Part shown: piece after piece, positions 51,530 to 63,800 of the stretch
Numbering within the stretch: the stretch's first letter is position 1
Layout of the letters: each line of letters begins with the position of its first letter
Assembly: GCA_013398275.1 (NCBI GenBank)
Contig: VZSE01006029.1
Span: 496,001-560,000 of the forward strand
Source: Promerops cafer
Lineage: Eukaryota; Chordata; Aves; Passeriformes; Nectariniidae
Reading direction: 5' to 3'
Length of the DNA stretch: 64,000 bases
Program-made: the position numbers and the translations under genes
The notes under the pieces: generated by a model
Database searches by the model: none
What the model saw: the letters and a program-made list of their open reading frames with translations, nothing else
What the model was told of the DNA's origin: nothing

Positions 51530-52141
51530 TCACTGTTGCAGTAGAACAGTCTCCCTTAATTCCGTATTAACAAACTCAAATCCACTGTCAGATGTGTTCC
51601 CAACTCCAAGGTTTCGCCGGCTGAAACCTTTCATCAGTTTGGCTGTAGTAACAGGAGCAGCAATGCCTGAGGATCACCCTGTTTCCAGAAGACCAAATGG
51701 TCACCTGTCTGCAACCATTGTAGCTTGTCTGGTTTACAGGGAAGTCCATCTCTTTTTTTAATTCTTATCTCTGCTAGGTTTGCCACACATTTCCATTTTC
51801 TCTTGTAACCATCTGCCGATAACACAAGTGCTCATCAGGTCCTGGCCATTCCTGGCTCATACAGGTGAACAGAGCTGTCTCTGGATCTTCTCCAGTGCAC
51901 TTGTATGTGTAATCCAGATCCCAGTGGTCTGCCTGTTTTCCTTTGTGTCTTTTTTGATATATGGTACTATCCCACACCCTTTTCACAAGAGATTCTTCTG
52001 AAAATGTTGACCTTCCAAGTTACAGTGTCTTTTCTCAAATGTTCCAATGTTTATGATCACTTTCTGCTTTAATGTCTGAATCATATTGGTCAAATAAGTT
52101 TCAAAGTAAGCAGCACTATGAGACATTCTTGTGTCCATCTC
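51530..52141 (-). pseudogene. Possible decayed coding sequence, minus strand, unidentified
   Basis: Four partly overlapping open segments follow one another on the minus strand. They run from 52141 to 51983 (ATG at 52138-52136, 51 codons to a TGA), from 52019 to 51774, from 51825 to 51634, and from 51673 to 51530. The first and last share a frame; the two in between use the other two phases. All have balanced, soluble-protein-like composition, unlike most frames in this window. The second is Trp- and Cys-containing (for example WDLDYTYKC, LFTCMSQEWPG). This pattern fits a frameshifted retrogene, a decayed retroelement gene or an old exon. I could not identify the family; a retroviral or other transposon origin is possible. 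Chance remains a real alternative. I have not attempted to join the frames. Confidence 0.3.
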
Positions 52142-53777
52142 CTAGAGAAAAACAGCCTGGCGTATCCACAGAGCAATGGCAAAAGAAAGAGTCTCTAGTC
52201 AATATTGTTAATTTCTGGGTTTACTCACTTGGACACTATATCCACAATATTCCAGGCAATGCAATTTTAGGCTGACCAGCTTTTCTTTCAATTGCAATGA
52301 CTTCTTCATACCAAGGACTTATCCAGAACAGCCTGCAAACCTGGCTGGGTGTGGTTGAGTGACTGTACTAAAAAGTATTTCGAAACTGTTTATAAGACAG
52401 AGAACCTGAGCAGAAGTTATTTGACATTAAAAGTAAGTTCTAAGGAACATCAGGGTATCTAGATTAGTGCATGTCTGAGTACATGTTCATTTCTGAAGGT
52501 TACTAGAGAACCACAGTGTCACTTATACTGAAACTGCTCCCAGGATGTCAAAGAGAAGGCAGGGAAGACAGTGATGAAAAATATTCCTTATGGCATGTAC
52601 TGCATGTCTACATGCCATGGAAATGTAACAGGAACTAAGTTGGTAGGACAACTCCTAGTTAGATAATAATTAAAAAAAAAAAGGAGGAAAGATGAATACT
52701 CACCCCTCTAGCCCAACATGACATTCTGGAAGCCAGCAGACCATCTTCAGAAACTACTTTGATACCATTGCTTAGAGACAAAAATGATGAAGCCACTGCA
52801 TATCACTATAGTGCATGTGTACGTAGAGCTTACAGTCAGATATGTTGGAAATACATTCCTCTTTATGAGATGTAAAATGTCAGCACAGCATCAGACACCA
52901 TTACAGCACATGAATGTCTGAAAAAATCATGTATAATTTCCCTTGAAAGTGCTAATTTGCATGCATTGATACCTCAGTTGAGGTAGGAGGTCTACATGCT
53001 CTTCTCTACCTGAGCAGAAATACAGTTCAACCTCAAGTGGTAAGGAATTCCTCAGTAAACTTTATAACCTCATTCCAAACTCTGACTGTCAGTAAACAGC
53101 TTTTCAGAATGACAGTTTAAATCAAGAAAATGTCACATATATAGTAACAAGTCCAATCTTTTCTGTAAATTGCTGCCTGTGATTTTCAGAAACGCTGTAA
53201 ATTGCTGGCGATTTGCAATGAGTCTCACTGCAAGGATAACTTGACTTTTGTACATTTAACAAAACATTCTTAAATTATTCATGCATATCATTCAATGTTT
53301 GGGCAATTTTGAGAGTCATTGATTTCAGGAACCTGTAGTGTGCCTTTTTACTAGATAAACATAAATCTAATATTTGACTTTTGCTTCTCAAGTGTAAAAC
53401 TGAAAGTCTATCCTGGTACCAAAGATCTGTAATACATCTGATCTCACCCATCAAGGGTAAGTGGAGAATGTTTTTTCCAAACCCCCAACATATACAATTG
53501 TTTAGACTATGTTTGTATAGTCCCTCAGGTACCTCAGAGCCACTGGCATCTGCAACACAGTAATCCAGAAAACTGCAGCACCCATGCCCCTTTTAAAAAC
53601 ACAGTGAAGCCAAGATTGTCTTTCATGGGTCAAGCACCTAGCTGTCTGGAAAGGAAGGGATAAAAGAAATACACAGAGGTAAAATACACAGCTTGGGGTG
53701 AAAAGCAGTGGCATGAATTGGTGGACAGCACTCAACAGAAAATGAACATCAGAGCAAATTTTCTTCTGTGCTGGTAG
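52142..53777. other. Unique sequence without an identified gene
   Basis: Contains a perfect 10-bp inverted repeat at 52590-52618 and an A-run at 52671-52681. The region directly upstream (minus-strand sense) of the possible decayed coding sequence, about 52142-52400, has short open pieces but many stops. Nothing else is recognised. Confidence 0.45.
52590..52618. repeat. Perfect inverted repeat: 10-bp stem, 9-nt loop
   Basis: ATGGCATGTA (52590-52599) pairs with TACATGCCAT (52609-52618). The loop is CTGCATGTC. Confidence 0.85.
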
Positions 53778-54058
53778 ATGGATGAGGTGGGACTGTGGAT
53801 GGGAAGAAGTTTAGTTTATTTATGGAAGCACATAGTAGGAGAAGTCCTGAATACACAAGATGCCTCTGCAGAAGCAGCAAGACTCACTGAGAGTTTCCTT
53901 CTCAGCATTGCCACTGAGGCAGAGTCTTCAAAGGAGATGCTCCACCCTAGCCCATGGGAGGCCTGTGTGAAACCTGTGACTGCACCCCTGAAAACAAACT
54001 GTGGATGTCAAGACAGCTTTTACATCCCTGCCCCCCAGGGGCTTCCTCCTCAGAACAG
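53778..54058 (+). other. Exon-like open segment with AG/GT borders, unidentified
   Basis: The segment is 281 bp and open in one plus-strand frame throughout; the stop comes only 2 bp into the putative intron. It is preceded by 'ttttcttctgtgctggtag' (pyrimidine-rich, ending in AG at 53777). It is followed by CAG|GTAACA (GT at 54059-54060), a good 5' splice-site match. It is GC-richer than its surroundings. The predicted product (94 residues) has an acidic, Ala- and Ser-containing middle (about residues 26-55) and no recognised domain. A second frame (53954-54238) overlaps. It could be an exon of a long non-coding or coding transcript, or a chance arrangement. Confidence 0.22.
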
Positions 54059-57039
54059 GTAACAAACCCCACTCTCTCCTTCGTGGTTACTTTGCACACA
54101 AGTATCTTACTTTTCATTAAAGAAATGGCTGAGACAACAAGGTCAAACTTTTGTCTAATCTATATGATCAAGGTTTCAATGCATTTTTGTTTAGCCATGT
54201 CAGTTTATACCATCTTGGCAGAAAGCCAAGAACTCTGAAATTTCTAACAACTCACAAAATGAAAACCTGGGCTTTTTTCTCCTAAAAGTGATATTTACCA
54301 GCAGCCCATACAGAAAAATGTGCAAACTATGTTTGGTTTTCAGTACTATGAATAGCTATCATGTCATACCTTTCGTTTATCATCCTGCAACTTGTAATCT
54401 CCTGTGTTTCTTTTCATCTACAGTACAACCTGACTTAAACAGTCACTCAGTGGACTGACAAAGTAATCTATTAAGGCAAGTGGAATTACATGTAAAATGA
54501 AGTGATAATTCTGCTAGAAAGAACACAACCCCGTGAAATATTAGATCATACTTACTTGATGCACCAACTTATTTTACTGTTGGCAAAACCTTTAAACACA
54601 GAAACACATTTATAGTTCCATGCTAATAAAGGGACTCAAAATACAAGTACTAAATTAAAAGGCAATCTATGTCAGAAAGATTATTTATTACGCTATTCAC
54701 AACCTTGGTGATGTGATGTAGCAGAACAAACTGTAATGATTAAGCTGCAGAACATAAAAAGAAACATATTGTGCAGTCTTTTTCACACAAACCTAATACT
54801 AATCCTAATAGAATACAAATTTCTTCATCTCTAAATCCTTTTTGGGTTCTAAGAGTGGCTTTAACACGTAGTGATTTTTTATTCTCCTTCATAAGGATGA
54901 TTTGTATTTTAAAATACTGAATGTATCAGAAATGCACCGAAATAGTAAACTAAGGCAGATGTTTGCTTAAAAAAGAGAAACATATAACATAAATTTCATA
55001 CATCTACATATCCTTCCCTGACTTTTCTTGACTCTAATTCATTGAATTTCTCTCACCTCCTATTATCTATTGGGAGAAGTTACAAAGCAAAAGCACAACA
55101 GAATCACAGAAGAGGTGCCACAGTAATATATACAAGATCAATACAAGCAAATGCAACCTAGATTACATTAAAAGGCTGTTAAGAGTTACTATTAGGCAAT
55201 ATTGTAATGTGCATAATACACAAACAGAGTGATATAGATAGACCAATACATAGCATTTATTTAACACATTGTATGTCAAACCTTAGAATTTCAACTTCAT
55301 TGCCTAAGACAAGATTTTGGTACCTGATGAATTCCTAGGGGTTTTTTCAGCTTTTATATTAAAGCCCCCTCCCCTTCTCAAATTTATATATGAGAAGTGG
55401 AGAGGTCTATGGATTGCCACTAATTTTAATGCTTATCCTGCAAACTACTTAAATGCATGGTAAGCATGTGAGTAATTTTATTGAGTTTAATGAGACCCTT
55501 CATGCATTTTAAGTCAATCTTGTGTCTGAAGAAGCAGAAAAAGCCCCCCCACAGAAATCTAAGCAGCAGGAACACACAATATTGCAGGACAGTAATGACT
55601 GTAATTTGCACACGCCACCCATGTGCTTTAGGCTACAGCAGCTCATTAGAGGGGTGATGCTCTCCTTGCCTTTCTGAAGCAGAGTTTGTGCACATTAAGA
55701 ACACAGGAAGGACTTCTCAATGAGGGACAATCCATTTGTTCAAAGAAAATCTGTTCAGGGACAATACAGGAAGAATGGCTGTGGAGACTTCAGGTGAATG
55801 GCACATGGAGGCTCAGGGGTCAGTAAGTTAAAGCCTGTTCCAGGTTCAGAACTAGGATGCTTTGGATGATGGACAGAAACTGGGAAGGAATACAAAAGGA
55901 TCTCTTTCCATTTTTCCTCCACTGTGGTCTTCCCTCTGGTTTAAACTAAAGACAGCAACTACAGAGCATCTAATGAGAGACTGCAGCAATGTTTCCCTTG
56001 GCAGCATGAGAAAAGTCCTTTTGCTCAACCTCTTCTGGATACCTTTTATCATTTCTAACAGCACATATATACAAAAATTTAATTACAAAACATTCATCCT
56101 TCATGAATATTTCTGTCAATGGGTACAAAAGCTTTCAGTGTCAGACAAAACCCAAACAAATACACTTATTGTGCCATCCCATTCCTCAAGAAACAAGAAT
56201 AAAAATGGCAAAAATATTTCAGTCAATATAAATTAGAAAATATATAATAGAGAATATTTAATAGTGAAGAAAAATAAGTCAGGTGGGATCCATGCTAGCA
56301 ATGTTAAAGGCAGTAAAAAGTTGTTCATTAAGCTTATTACGAACAAGAGAAAATATAGACCTTCTAATAGATGTTTACTGTGATTTTTTTTTAAAGAGGC
56401 AGAAGAAGTAGACCTTTTAATACATTCTTCTGTTCTTTTTTTTTTTTTCCCATAAAGAATGACAAGAGAAGGAACAAGCATTTTCTAAACCACTAGTAAG
56501 AGGGCTATGAATTTATAACTCCTGTGCAATCTTTTGGCCTGGACAGCTAGAAACCACCAAAAAGCTCTGGATATTGAGGTCCATGAATGCAAATAAGTTA
56601 ATTTTTTAATAAATCTCTGGAACTGCATGAGACTGAAAAACTTTAAAGGCTATAAAAGACCCAGAAAATGCACATGCAATGGTTCAAGGATCATTAATCT
56701 AGCTTTAGTCCCAAAGCAAACAGAAGAAAAATGACTTTAAAACATGCTTGAGATCCAGCAAAAGCAGTATAATTGATGTCAGTCAATAAAATTTCTTAAG
56801 ACATTAGGACCTGTTAAACAAACTCTGTTTCATTGTTTCCAGAGGTTAAATGCTGAGTTGATAGGAGCTGCAAGAAGGTAATATACTTAGAGATCTATAA
56901 GGCATTCACAAAACATTCTTAGTGAAAAAAATTGAATGACAGTATATTTTAATGAACTGAAAATTAAATAGATTGAAAACTAGCTAATTAACATAGTTTT
57001 CAATGGAAAATCATAGCTGAAAAAGAGTGTTTCTAGCAG
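54059..57039. other. Unique sequence without an identified gene
   Basis: The longest frame is 124 codons on the plus strand (55862-56236). It is Asn/Lys/Ser-rich with no recognised domain, and I treat it as unassigned. T-run at about 56436-56449. No repeat family is recognised. Confidence 0.45.
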
Positions 57040-57350
57040 GTCTCCCTTGGGATTGATGAATGTTCTGATGTTATTCCACATTTTCATCAGTGATCTAGAA
57101 GCACATATAAAATCCCTGCTTGCAGTGGATATATTTGCAGATGACACAAAGAGAGGGAGGAAGGTAAATAATGAAAAGGCAGGCAGCTGTACAGGGCCAT
57201 CTGGACTACTTGGTAAGCTGGGATCAGCAAAACAAAATCCATTAAACTGTAGGCAGGCACAAGGAAAAATATAGAGCCTGGAAACAGGAAATACAAGTCC
57301 TGACACAGATCTGTAAACTGCATTCTAGAAAACAAAATGTTTGGATAAAA
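57040..57350 (+). mobile_element. Old CR1 LINE fragment, plus strand, reverse-transcriptase core
   Basis: The plus-strand frame 57047-57274 contains FHIFISDLE followed, 12 residues later, by FADDTK (57134-57151). The FADD box holds the catalytic aspartates of the CR1 reverse transcriptase, and the spacing matches the family ('F..FI.DL......FADDTK'). Downstream similarity is weak, as expected of an old diverged copy; the 3' limit is approximate. No endonuclease, 5' region or 3' tail is seen. It is inactive. Confidence 0.8.
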
Positions 57351-58584
57351 GTTAGTATGATCCTGGGATGTTTAAGCAAGCTGCCTAGCTACAGATGTAA
57401 AAAGTGATTTTACATAAACATTCAGAAATTAATATCCTAGGAAACATGGTATTACTAAAATCTAGGAACATTTTAAAACTCTCTAAATACCTTTTAAAAC
57501 CATTTGGTTATTTCATGTATTATAACAAGGCAAATTTGTGTCCCAAGCCTATTTTAAGATGTAGACATTTGCACAAAGATTAGCATATTGTATCAGAAAG
57601 TAAGAAGCTTTAAAAGAAAATGATGCCACAAAATAATTTGAATTTTTATAGAGAATCGCAACCCTAAAACCATTCTATAAAGTATACTTTTAACTAATAA
57701 GGTAGTCAATTGATTCATAAGAATAAAATATATGCAAACTAAACCTAAAATAGATAAAAACATCAAGAAGTACCAATTAAAAAGCAATTATTAAGGAATT
57801 TTGGCTTTCCAAATTATTTGTTTACACTGACTGTGCTAATGTTTTTAGAGTACACAATACACACATGCCTAGAACATTTAAGAATAAAAATAGCTACCCC
57901 ACATGAAAAACAAGACATAAGGATGGAAGATACCCCGAAGCAAACAAAAGTTGCAAATCAGGGTAGATGTGAAGCATATGAAAATGGTCCCAACACAGCA
58001 TGAACTACTCTGAAGGTAAACAATGTACAAGTGTGTTTCAGATGAAGATTTAGTGAAAATCAGTTCCTTCACAGCTGGACATGTACGTAGCTTTTTCCTC
58101 ACTGACTATAGTCTTTTATCCAACATCCCACCTTTGAAGTGGAAAAAATAAGAGCACTTGTGAATGCCCTGGTAACAGATAAAGAAACATCCATTTAGTC
58201 AAGATGACATGGATCAAAAGCAAAATAATCTGTCCTGGCAAGTTGGCCAGTAGTTTGGTCATATCTGATCAAACTGAGGAAAATTACTAAACTGAATGAA
58301 AAGAAAGCTGAAAGAAATCCAAATACCATTGATAATTCACAGAAAGTAAAAGTAAAATGAATCAACTGTGTTATATCTGCAAGTAAGTTACCAGGGGTTG
58401 AGGAGTAACACCAATGCCCCTTGAAGCAGAACTAGACAGACTTCAGTAGGCAGTTCAGAGAGTTTGAACTGTCTCAGCATAAAATCTATCTAAGCCTTCA
58501 ATCATTTTTGAGACAAACAAGGAAAATGTTCAGCCAAAACTTCCAAATCAAACAAGAGCTCTTGATCTACCAAGGAAACCCATT
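57351..58584. other. Unique AT-rich sequence
   Basis: Frames of 61-74 codons without motifs. Nothing else is recognised. Confidence 0.5.
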
Positions 58585-58650
58585 AAAAAAAAAACAAAAA
58601 CAAAAACAAACAAACAAAAAAACAAACACAAAACAAACAAACAAAAAAAA
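58585..58650 (+). repeat. A/C-rich simple repeat, (AAAC)n-like
   Basis: About 66 bp made only of A and C, with AAAC and AAAAC units. The minus-strand frame crossing it is a low-complexity Phe/Cys/Val artefact. Confidence 0.9.
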
Positions 58651-60082
58651 CCCAGTTTCCAAGCATTCAGAACAGTAACAATAACACAGAGCAGCAATCC
58701 TCAGCAGATGGGTGTAACATATTCTCCCCCTGGAATAGAATACTTCATTCAAAACACTTTAAAGAACTTCTACATGCTCTCTAAAGATATATGCAGAGAG
58801 AGAATCTAAGTGTACAGAATGCAATGCTGCTATGACACAGAGACAATCAAATTACTCACAAGCAGCATTTGCCCTTGGAAGACAGTGTTAGTCAGGCACT
58901 TTTGCCATCCCTGTGACTTCTCTTCTAACATTTCTGCCTTCCCCATTTGACTGACTAGGTCAAGAAGACCTGACATTATTCCTGCTATACTAAAGCCACT
59001 CAGACAATAAACCTCGTAGCACAGCAAAGGCCAGGAGGGCAGCTAAACCCCCAATAGAATTCTGTCACCCTTTCCCCACTAATCCAAACTGAGGAAGTCT
59101 GCTCAAAGGAATTCTGATACTCATGAATAATAAATTCAGTCACATCATCAACATAAGCAAGGAATTTCCATGAAGGACAGCTGAAAAAGAAAGAGAGTAT
59201 AATAACCTAGACAAGGAACAATCCCTCCAATTCCCTTGTGCAATGGAAAAGTAGTTCTCAAAGCTCATTCACCTTATAGAGGTTAAATAAATTATTAGAT
59301 GAAAACCAGATTTAGGAGGTAAACTTACTCCAAGATTCAAACCACAAAGATCAAGAGAATTCTTCATATGACCTTACAAAATCAAAAACCTTCTTCTAAT
59401 TAAGACAATTTAACACAACACAAACATTAAACATTCTACAAAAGAAGAAAAGACTGCCAAAACAGACATGTTGGAAATACATTTAAGGCTTACACAAGGT
59501 TATGCTATTGAACTACAGCTTTTTGTTTGCTAAAGCCTTCAAAAGAAATTAATATGGGGAGCAAAGGCAGGGACACTGCCATATTGTCCAACAAGAAAGA
59601 ACCACCTCATTAGGAGCTGAAGGGCAAATTTTTTTCTCCCACCTGCTCTTTTGAAATATCTGGTGAAAGTCAGTGTCAGGTAGGAACACCACAGTTACAA
59701 GGTCTGTAAAAATCAAAGGCAAAATTACAACACCATGCTCCTGGAAAGAAGCAATTTAAGGAGGATGTTAACAAAGAAAGTTCAGGATTATGTACATCTA
59801 ATGACAAGACACTAGAAAAGAATGGATAATAAGGAAAATTCTGAGTGGATATAGAGGATCTATGTAGTTAGGAAAAATCTGCTTGGTTGTCAAATGTAGA
59901 TCTGTGAAAAGCAAACCAAGGTTTCTCTCTTGCTTTTCCTCTAAATTAGAGTTTATGTATCCCAAAGGATGTAAGCAGTCACCTGGGTGACATCTAGAGA
60001 TGATAAACAATAACCTGCTTCTCATATTTCTTTTCCAGTTAAAAAATAAGCCCATGTTAACACATCTGTCTAAGTAATATCT
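58651..60082. other. Unique sequence without an identified gene
   Basis: Minus-strand frames at 58830-59027 (65 codons) and 59798-60055 (85 codons) have no recognised motif. Nothing else is seen. Confidence 0.5.
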
Positions 60083-60870
60083 ATAGAGGGGTCTGGACAG
60101 GCTGGATTGATGGGCCTAGGGCATTTTTATGAGGTTTGACAAGGCCAAGTGCAGCGTCCTGCCCTTGGGTCACAACAACCCCAGGCAGCTCTACAGGCTG
60201 GGGCAGTGGAAATCTGCCCAGTGGAAAAGGAGCTGGGAGTGCTGATCAACAGCTGACTGAACTTAAGCCAGTGTGTGCCCAGGTGGCCAAGAAGTCCAAT
60301 GGCCTCCTGGCTTGGATCAGAAATGGTTTGGTGAGCAGGACCAGCACAGTGATTGGCCCCCTCTACTCAGCACTGGTGAGGCCAAACCTTGAGTGCTGTG
60401 TTAAATTCTGTGCTGCTCAATTCAAGAAGGACATTGAGGTGCTGGAGTGAGTCCAGAAAAGGGCAACAAAGCCAATGAAGGATCTGGAGCACAAGTCTAA
60501 TGAGGAGCTGGAGAAAAAGAAATTCAGGGGAGACCTTATCACGCTCTGCAACTACCTGAAAGCAGACTGCAGTCAAGGTGGGGGTCAGTCTCTTCTCCCA
60601 ATTAAAAAGTGATAAAAGGAAATGGCCTCAAGCTATGCCAGGTGAGATTTAGATGGGATATTAGGAAAAATTTCTTCTCTCATAAGGTTGTCAAGTACTG
60701 GGACAGGTTGCCCAGGGAAGTGGTAGAATCACTGTCCTTGGAAGTGTTCAAGAAACATGTCCATGTGGTCCTTGGGGACATGGTTTAGTGGTGGACCTGG
60801 CAGTGTTAGGTTAATGACTGAACTTGATGACCTTGGAAGTATTTTCCAACCTTAATGATTCAAGGATTTA
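60083..60870 (+). mobile_element. CR1 LINE fragment, plus strand, longest copy (about 790 bp)
   Basis: The copy starts at 'gaggggtctggacaggctgg', inside the reverse-transcriptase coding region. It continues through 'ttgacaaggccaagtgcagcgtcctgcccttgggtcacaacaacccc' (quoted as adjoining short pieces: 'gacaaggccaagtgcag', 'cctgcccttgggtcacaa'). The plus-strand frame 60136-60450 keeps GPLYSALVRPNLE, typical of CR1 pol, and then meets a TGA. Later come 'ggagaccttatcacgctctg', 'ggatattaggaaaaatttct' and 'caggttgcccagggaagtgg'. The 3' UTR has 'ggggacatggtttagtggtgg'. The end is 'ttccaaccttaatgattcaagg', a degenerate tail. It is 5' truncated and interrupted by stops and indels, hence inactive. Confidence 0.95.
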
Positions 60871-63800
60871 CAATTATGATGTCCCATAAGAAACATGTAG
60901 CGTGCTTAAAAATCCCATGAGATTCAGCATCACAATTTATGAGAATAACTTTTTCAGATTCTACTGTCATCCACAACAAATGCCCTGTACATTCAACGAG
61001 GTCTAGGACAGTCTCATGTGCAAATTATTACAAAAAAAACTTACTTAAAATTACATTTTCTTCTTAACAAGCATTGTCTTCTAATGGAAGAAAAAACCCC
61101 AAGCAAACAACCTGTGAATCAGTGCGAAACTCCCTTCAAAACAGTTAAACTGTTTTCAAACTAGACATCAATTAAATAATTAAATCTTCATCAGAAGACT
61201 GATGAAATGACAGATGTCCCCATAATTAGGAAGAAGTCCTTACTTGGCAATTGTTGGAACTAAAATCCCAAAGGATACACTAGAGCAGTAAAAACACTGT
61301 ATAGAAATTTTTATCAAAAAACATAAATTTGACCTTAGCAGGCAACAAATAGATTTGGCAGTAGTACTAAAAAAAGTATACTGCTTTACATATGGGTCAA
61401 AATCTCTACACAGCAGTCACTCATCTCATAGTTAGAAGTTACTGGATAGAAGTTACTGTTTTTTTATGAGTGGTTGATCTAATGTCTAAACAAGAATATG
61501 ATTAAAGAAACAATCAAAATATCTTTCACTGCAGTTTTGTCAGAAGGGCATCACATTTGCAAAGAAGAAAATGAAATACCAGCTACAGCCTTCCCATTTC
61601 TACAAAACAGAGTATAATAATCACTACAAAACATATCCAAATGTCAATGAGTAGATAAAATAATCCTGAGTAATGAAATCTAGGTTCACCCTTACCTGCA
61701 GATGAGTGTGTCATGCTTGTTTACAACAAAACCGTAACTCAGAGAAATTTCCTTTCCTCACTCCATGAACAATTCAACTTATTTCAGAAACACAAGGTTA
61801 GAATAGATGACTAGATGGTCCTTCCTCATTCTCTCATTCCTTATTTTGTATGTTCTTGGTTCTACCCATGACTTTTTCAGGCCTTTTGCTATGGGCTTCA
61901 GACACAAACCCTAGGTATGCAGGAATTACCCTCTCTGCACCTCTAGCCATTGCAGGATGGATTCCTGAATCACAGGAATACTTTTTCATAGCCAAAGGTC
62001 TCTTTGGAGAAATATTGCAAGCGACTTGAGTTACTTACCTCTTTGCCGTAAGCCAACAATTTAGGGATTTTGTTTTCCTTTTAGAAAACTTCAAGATCCT
62101 AGAAATTAAGCCAATGAACTCAAACAAAGATGACTGTGATGTTTGTATTAATAAATTTACTTGTGCAGCTCTTAGCTAAGCAGATATATCACATCCATTA
62201 TTCCCAGAGGCATTTAATATCAATAGAATTAAATGGATTATTAAAAAACCCACAGAGATATTATCTCAGTTATTTAAACCAATGAAGAAGATGGTATCCT
62301 CCACTCCAGATATCAACATTAGAATTTTGCATCATTAGGGGTTATAAAAGAAAACCAGTTTTGATTGAAACACCTTTTTTAATGATGCCATTGTATATAA
62401 TAAATTGAACCACTGTAAATGTCACCTGAAAGGATATAAAATTCAATTTTTGCACCATCTGGAATGCACTCCTGATTAAGTTGTTCAGCAATGTGATTGT
62501 ATCACCTAAACAAACTAATTAACATCAGAATGACACATTTTACAGTTTCACTGGCATTTATCTGTGTCCCATTTATTCTACGTAAGTTTTTTCCCAGAAT
62601 GACCTTATGCTCAAACTGTGCCATGAAGCTAGTGCATGTTAATTCTCTTTCCAAGAATAAGCATATTTTTCATTAGACCTTACACAATGCGACACCTTTA
62701 TGCAGTAGAGTAAAACAGACTGAACAACAAATTAGTTTTGGAACATGAAATCTGGAACATCAAAGTCTCTTCAGCTAAAAAGCCACAAAGTCTCCTCAGC
62801 TACAATAGATTCACACCCTTTTGCTCTTCAATTTCCTTCTTTTCCTTTTCTCTTTTTTTTTTTTTTTTTATGAGAGAACATATTAAGTCATCTTTTGTAA
62901 GTCACCTTTTTGTCTGAGAAATTTAAATTGCAAATAAAAAGAAAATGCTATTTTCCATAGCTTCATCATTATGAATTCACAGTTCATAGCTAATTCTTCT
63001 CTAACTTTTCATGGAAACAGTCATTGTATTCTGTACAGAAACTACCACACAGATTTTCTGCTCCTGCACGTACTGATGTCAGCCTAACACAACATCAAAA
63101 AATTCTGTTTGCAAACACCATTGAAAGGCACCCCAACAACGTTTTAATCTATGATTAACAGTACCTAACACCAGCCAAGGCCAGAGCTATTATTCTGAAG
63201 TGCTGAAATGTTGTTTCTGTTCTATATTACACTGCATAACTTCACAGTAAATTGGTTTCCAGGTTTATTGCCAAAGTAATTAAAAATTCAAAAGGTTGCT
63301 GTTAGAGCAGAACATTATGGAAAAGTATTAAATACAATTGAACCTGGAGATTAATTCTTTTTATAGTGAGAGAGCAGCAGGATGGGAGGAGCAACTTGAA
63401 TAAGGAAAGTCATATTAGAACTTCATATTTTAGCAAACACATTTCAGTGGAACCTCTACTGTAAGAAAGGGCACAAGAAAAACTAAAAGGAGGCAACTGG
63501 TTCTAAAATATTTTTTTAAAAAAGCAAAAAATTACTTCTGAGAGCTGGTTCAAAGAAAGGGTGAAGGCCAAGGGAGTTAAATGGATTATATGATGCAAGC
63601 ATTAAAACTCATATTTGGTCTGGTTTTTCTTTATATTATCTTAACTCTATTTACTAAAGTGTTATTTGATTAGCATTCCTCCTTCTTTAATGTCAGAGAA
63701 GATTCTGCAGCATTACTTACAAAACAATAATTTTTTAAACTCTTTGGGAACAATAGGGTAGAGGAAGGAGAAGGTGAGAGGGTCCAAACCTCAAAGAAAC

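Noticed and set aside
55862..56236. 124-codon plus-strand frame
   Set aside because: Asn/Lys/Ser-rich, AT-driven composition, no recognised domain and no splice context; most likely chance.
58567..58752. 61-codon minus-strand frame with Phe/Cys/Val repeats
   Set aside because: Low-complexity translation of the A/C-rich simple repeat.
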